The position numbers were made by a program, and so were the translations under genes. A stretch of 64,000 nucleotides of DNA, taken from assembly GCF_002088235.1 (NCBI RefSeq), contig NZ_AQQV01000001.1:558001-622000 (forward strand), in the 5' to 3' direction. Numbering within the stretch: position 1 is the stretch's first letter; each line of letters starts with the position of its first letter. Source of the DNA: Oceanococcus atlanticus. Lineage in GTDB: Bacteria; Pseudomonadota; Gammaproteobacteria; Nevskiales; Oceanococcaceae. Under the pieces are notes generated by a model that saw only the letters and a list, made by a program, of their open reading frames with translations, was not told where the DNA came from and ran no database searches. Below, one piece after another: positions 62,260 through 64,000 of the stretch.

Positions 62260-64000
62260 ATACCCGCAACTTACTCCTTATCGCGCTGGTCATTGCCGTA
62301 GGCGGCATGGGCTACTGGATGACCCAGGCTCAACAGCGGGCGAACATGGACGCCGCCAGCTTGGCCGACGCCACCACTTACACCTCCGGGCCATTTCGGG
62401 TGACGATCGCCCTGAACCCCAGCGCGCCGATGGTTGGCGAAAACCAGCTCAGCATCCAGCTCGCGGACCAACAGGGCCAGGCTGTGACCGCTGCACGAAT
62501 CCAGGCCTACGGTGAAATGCCGGCCATGGGCGCCATGTCCGCCATGCGCGCCCCAGCGGATCTACAGGAAGTCGAACCCGGCCTGTATTCGGGGCCACTG
62601 GAACTGGAGATGCGTGGCGAATGGCCCTTGTCCGTCACCATTGCAAAAGACGGGCTGGGGGAAGCCCGTCTGGGCTTCGACATGGCCACCGGTCGCGAAG
62701 GTTTGTCGATTTCTTCCGGGGGCCGCATGGTCGCTGCCAGCCAGTCCATGCAGCCCACCACCAACACCGTGGCGGACGAGCATGCCGGGGACGCAATGGG
62801 CATGAAGATGCCCGGCCAATCCATGGCTCACGATCACGCAGCCGATGACACGGTGTACAGCTGCCCCATGCACCCCTCCGTGCGCAAGCCCGGCCCCGGC
62901 CAGTGCCCGATCTGCGGTATGAATCTGGAGCCGATGGACAACAACATGCAAACGCATGCCGACCACGCTGACATGCACACGGGCAACACCCAGCCAGCCA
63001 TGTCACCAGTGCAAGAAGGAGGCGTAGCCTACTACACCTGTCCAATGCATCCTTCCGTACGTGAGTCACAGCCGGGCCAGTGCCCGATCTGCGGCATGGA
63101 CCTGAGCGCGGTTAGCCACGAAGACATCAACTCCGGCGTGATTACCGTCGATGCCCGCCGTCGCCAGATGATCGGCGTGCAGACGGCAAAAGCGCAGTCA
63201 CGCGAGCTGAACAAGTCGATCCGTGCGGTCGGCAAGGTGACTTATGACGAGCGTCGCATCATCAATGTCACGCTCAAATTTGATGCCTGGATTGGTGAGC
63301 TGCAAGCGGATTTCGTCGGTGTGCAGGTCGAGAAAGGCCAAGCTCTGCTCTCGGTCTATAGCCCCGAACTGCTCTCGGCTCAACAGGAATATCTGGAAAC
63401 GCGGCAACGTTTGTCCGGGCGCGGCCCTAACGACAGCCTGCTGGCCGCGGCGCGCCGACGGTTGATGCTGTGGGGCATAACAGATGAGCAAATCAAAGCG
63501 CTGGAGCGCCGCGGTGAAGCCTTGGAATACCTGCCGATCTTTGCGCCCGCCAGCGGTACGGTGGTCGAGAAGATGGTCAACGAAGGTAGCGCGGTCAAAA
63601 CCGGCGCGATGCTGCTGCGCATCGCCGATTTATCAACGGTGTGGATTGATGCCGAGGTCTACGAGGCGGATCTGCCACTGATGCGCACCGGCATGGCAGC
63701 CACAGTGACGCTGCCCTTGCAGTCCGGAGCGCAGTTCGATGCCACCGTGGACTACATCTACCCCTATCTATCGGGTGCTACCCGCACCGCCCGCATTCGG
63801 CTGGTGCTGGACAATCCGGCGGGCGTGCTCAAACCCGACATGTTCGCCGAAGTTGCCCTTAAGGCCGACCTTGGTCGGCGCCTCGCCGTGCCCTCCGAAG
63901 CGGTTTTGATCGCCGGCGAGACGCGCGTGGTTTTCAAGGATCTCGGCGACGACGGCAAGCTCAAGCCCATCCGCGTGAAGACTGGCCAGCGCGTGGGTGA
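62256..64000 (+). CDS. cusB: CusB-type RND periplasmic adaptor with FixH/YtkA-like and twin metal-binding domains (cut by window edge)
   Basis: At least 581 residues, open at the right edge. Order: N-terminal membrane anchor; a FixH/YtkA-like domain (about 40-150); a Met/His-rich linker; two heavy-metal-binding domains (YSCPMHPSVRKPGPGQCP and YTCPMHPSVRESQPGQCP, each ending ICGM); then a HlyD-type adaptor (DAWIGELQADFVGVQVEKGQ; IFAPASGTVVEK). It should link an inner-membrane CusA pump to an outer channel to expel Cu(I)/Ag(I). The ribosome site GAGGAATT is good. cusA is presumably beyond the window. The local channel gene is broken. Confidence 0.9.
   Translation, partial: MNTRNLLLIALVIAVGGMGYWMTQAQQRANMDAASLADATTYTSGPFRVTIALNPSAPMVGENQLSIQLADQQGQAVTAARIQAYGEMPAMGAMSAMRAPADLQEVEPGLYSGPLELEMRGEWPLSVTIAKDGLGEARLGFDMATGREGLSISSGGRMVAASQSMQPTTNTVADEHAGDAMGMKMPGQSMAHDHAADDTVYSCPMHPSVRKPGPGQCPICGMNLEPMDNNMQTHADHADMHTGNTQPAMSPVQEGGVAYYTCPMHPSVRESQPGQCPICGMDLSAVSHEDINSGVITVDARRRQMIGVQTAKAQSRELNKSIRAVGKVTYDERRIINVTLKFDAWIGELQADFVGVQVEKGQALLSVYSPELLSAQQEYLETRQRLSGRGPNDSLLAAARRRLMLWGITDEQIKALERRGEALEYLPIFAPASGTVVEKMVNEGSAVKTGAMLLRIADLSTVWIDAEVYEADLPLMRTGMAATVTLPLQSGAQFDATVDYIYPYLSGATRTARIRLVLDNPAGVLKPDMFAEVALKADLGRRLAVPSEAVLIAGETRVVFKDLGDDGKLKPIRVKTGQRVG

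Overview
The window reads as a 64 kb piece of a GC-rich gammaproteobacterial chromosome. A CheZ-containing chemotaxis set, FlhF/FleN polar-flagellum regulators, an ectoine operon and UmuDC all point that way. The ectoine genes suggest a marine or salt-tolerant organism. The KshA-type Rieske oxygenase, the four-gene meta-cleavage lower pathway, the TonB receptor and the wax-ester synthase suggest a steroid or aromatic degrader that stores neutral lipid. I cannot fix the genus.

Left core, 1-41.7 kb. Positions 1-7233 (minus strand) hold ectA-ectB-ectC-ask, a sodium:solute symporter and bioA, then a DUF1820 gene and a truncated metallo-beta-lactamase gene. Positions 7630-15355 (minus) are flhA-flhF-fleN-fliA-cheY-cheZ-cheA in tight, partly overlapping order. 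From 15.4 to 21.5 kb come a TetR gene divergent from a tiny membrane protein, a histidine kinase with a two-receiver response regulator, and unassigned genes. From 21.6 to 27.6 kb a meta-cleavage operon (hydrolase, hydratase, acylating aldehyde dehydrogenase, aldolase) diverges from a wax-ester synthase/SDR pair. From 27.7 to 37.2 kb lie a DUF3604 / peptidyl-prolyl isomerase / HupE-UreJ operon, a LolA-like protein, an SDR without its catalytic tyrosine, a TonB receptor and KshA. A Bcr/CflA efflux pump and a 15-repeat thrombospondin-type-3 lipoprotein close this part.

Accessory region, about 42 kb to the right edge. It begins at a 28-base remnant of a tRNA-Ser 3' end (41972-41999), the usual footprint of an integrated island. 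It carries a type I restriction-modification system (hsdM, hsdS, hsdR). Between hsdS and hsdR sit a NERD-domain helicase and an HTH/PIN toxin-antitoxin pair. Then come small DNA-binding proteins, a methyltransferase with an altered catalytic motif, a YhaM-like HD nuclease, excisionase and integrase. An SRAP protein diverges from umuDC across a near-consensus SOS box. Last is a copper-efflux locus whose first two genes are broken (a nonsense codon, and a deletion with frameshift) ahead of an open but window-truncated cusB.

The most unusual feature is 52.60-54.12 kb. About 1.5 kb has no credible protein gene but is packed with perfect short hairpins, several with UUCG or GNRA loops, and ends in a strong intrinsic terminator. 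I read it as a large structured non-coding RNA on the plus strand that I cannot assign to a known family.
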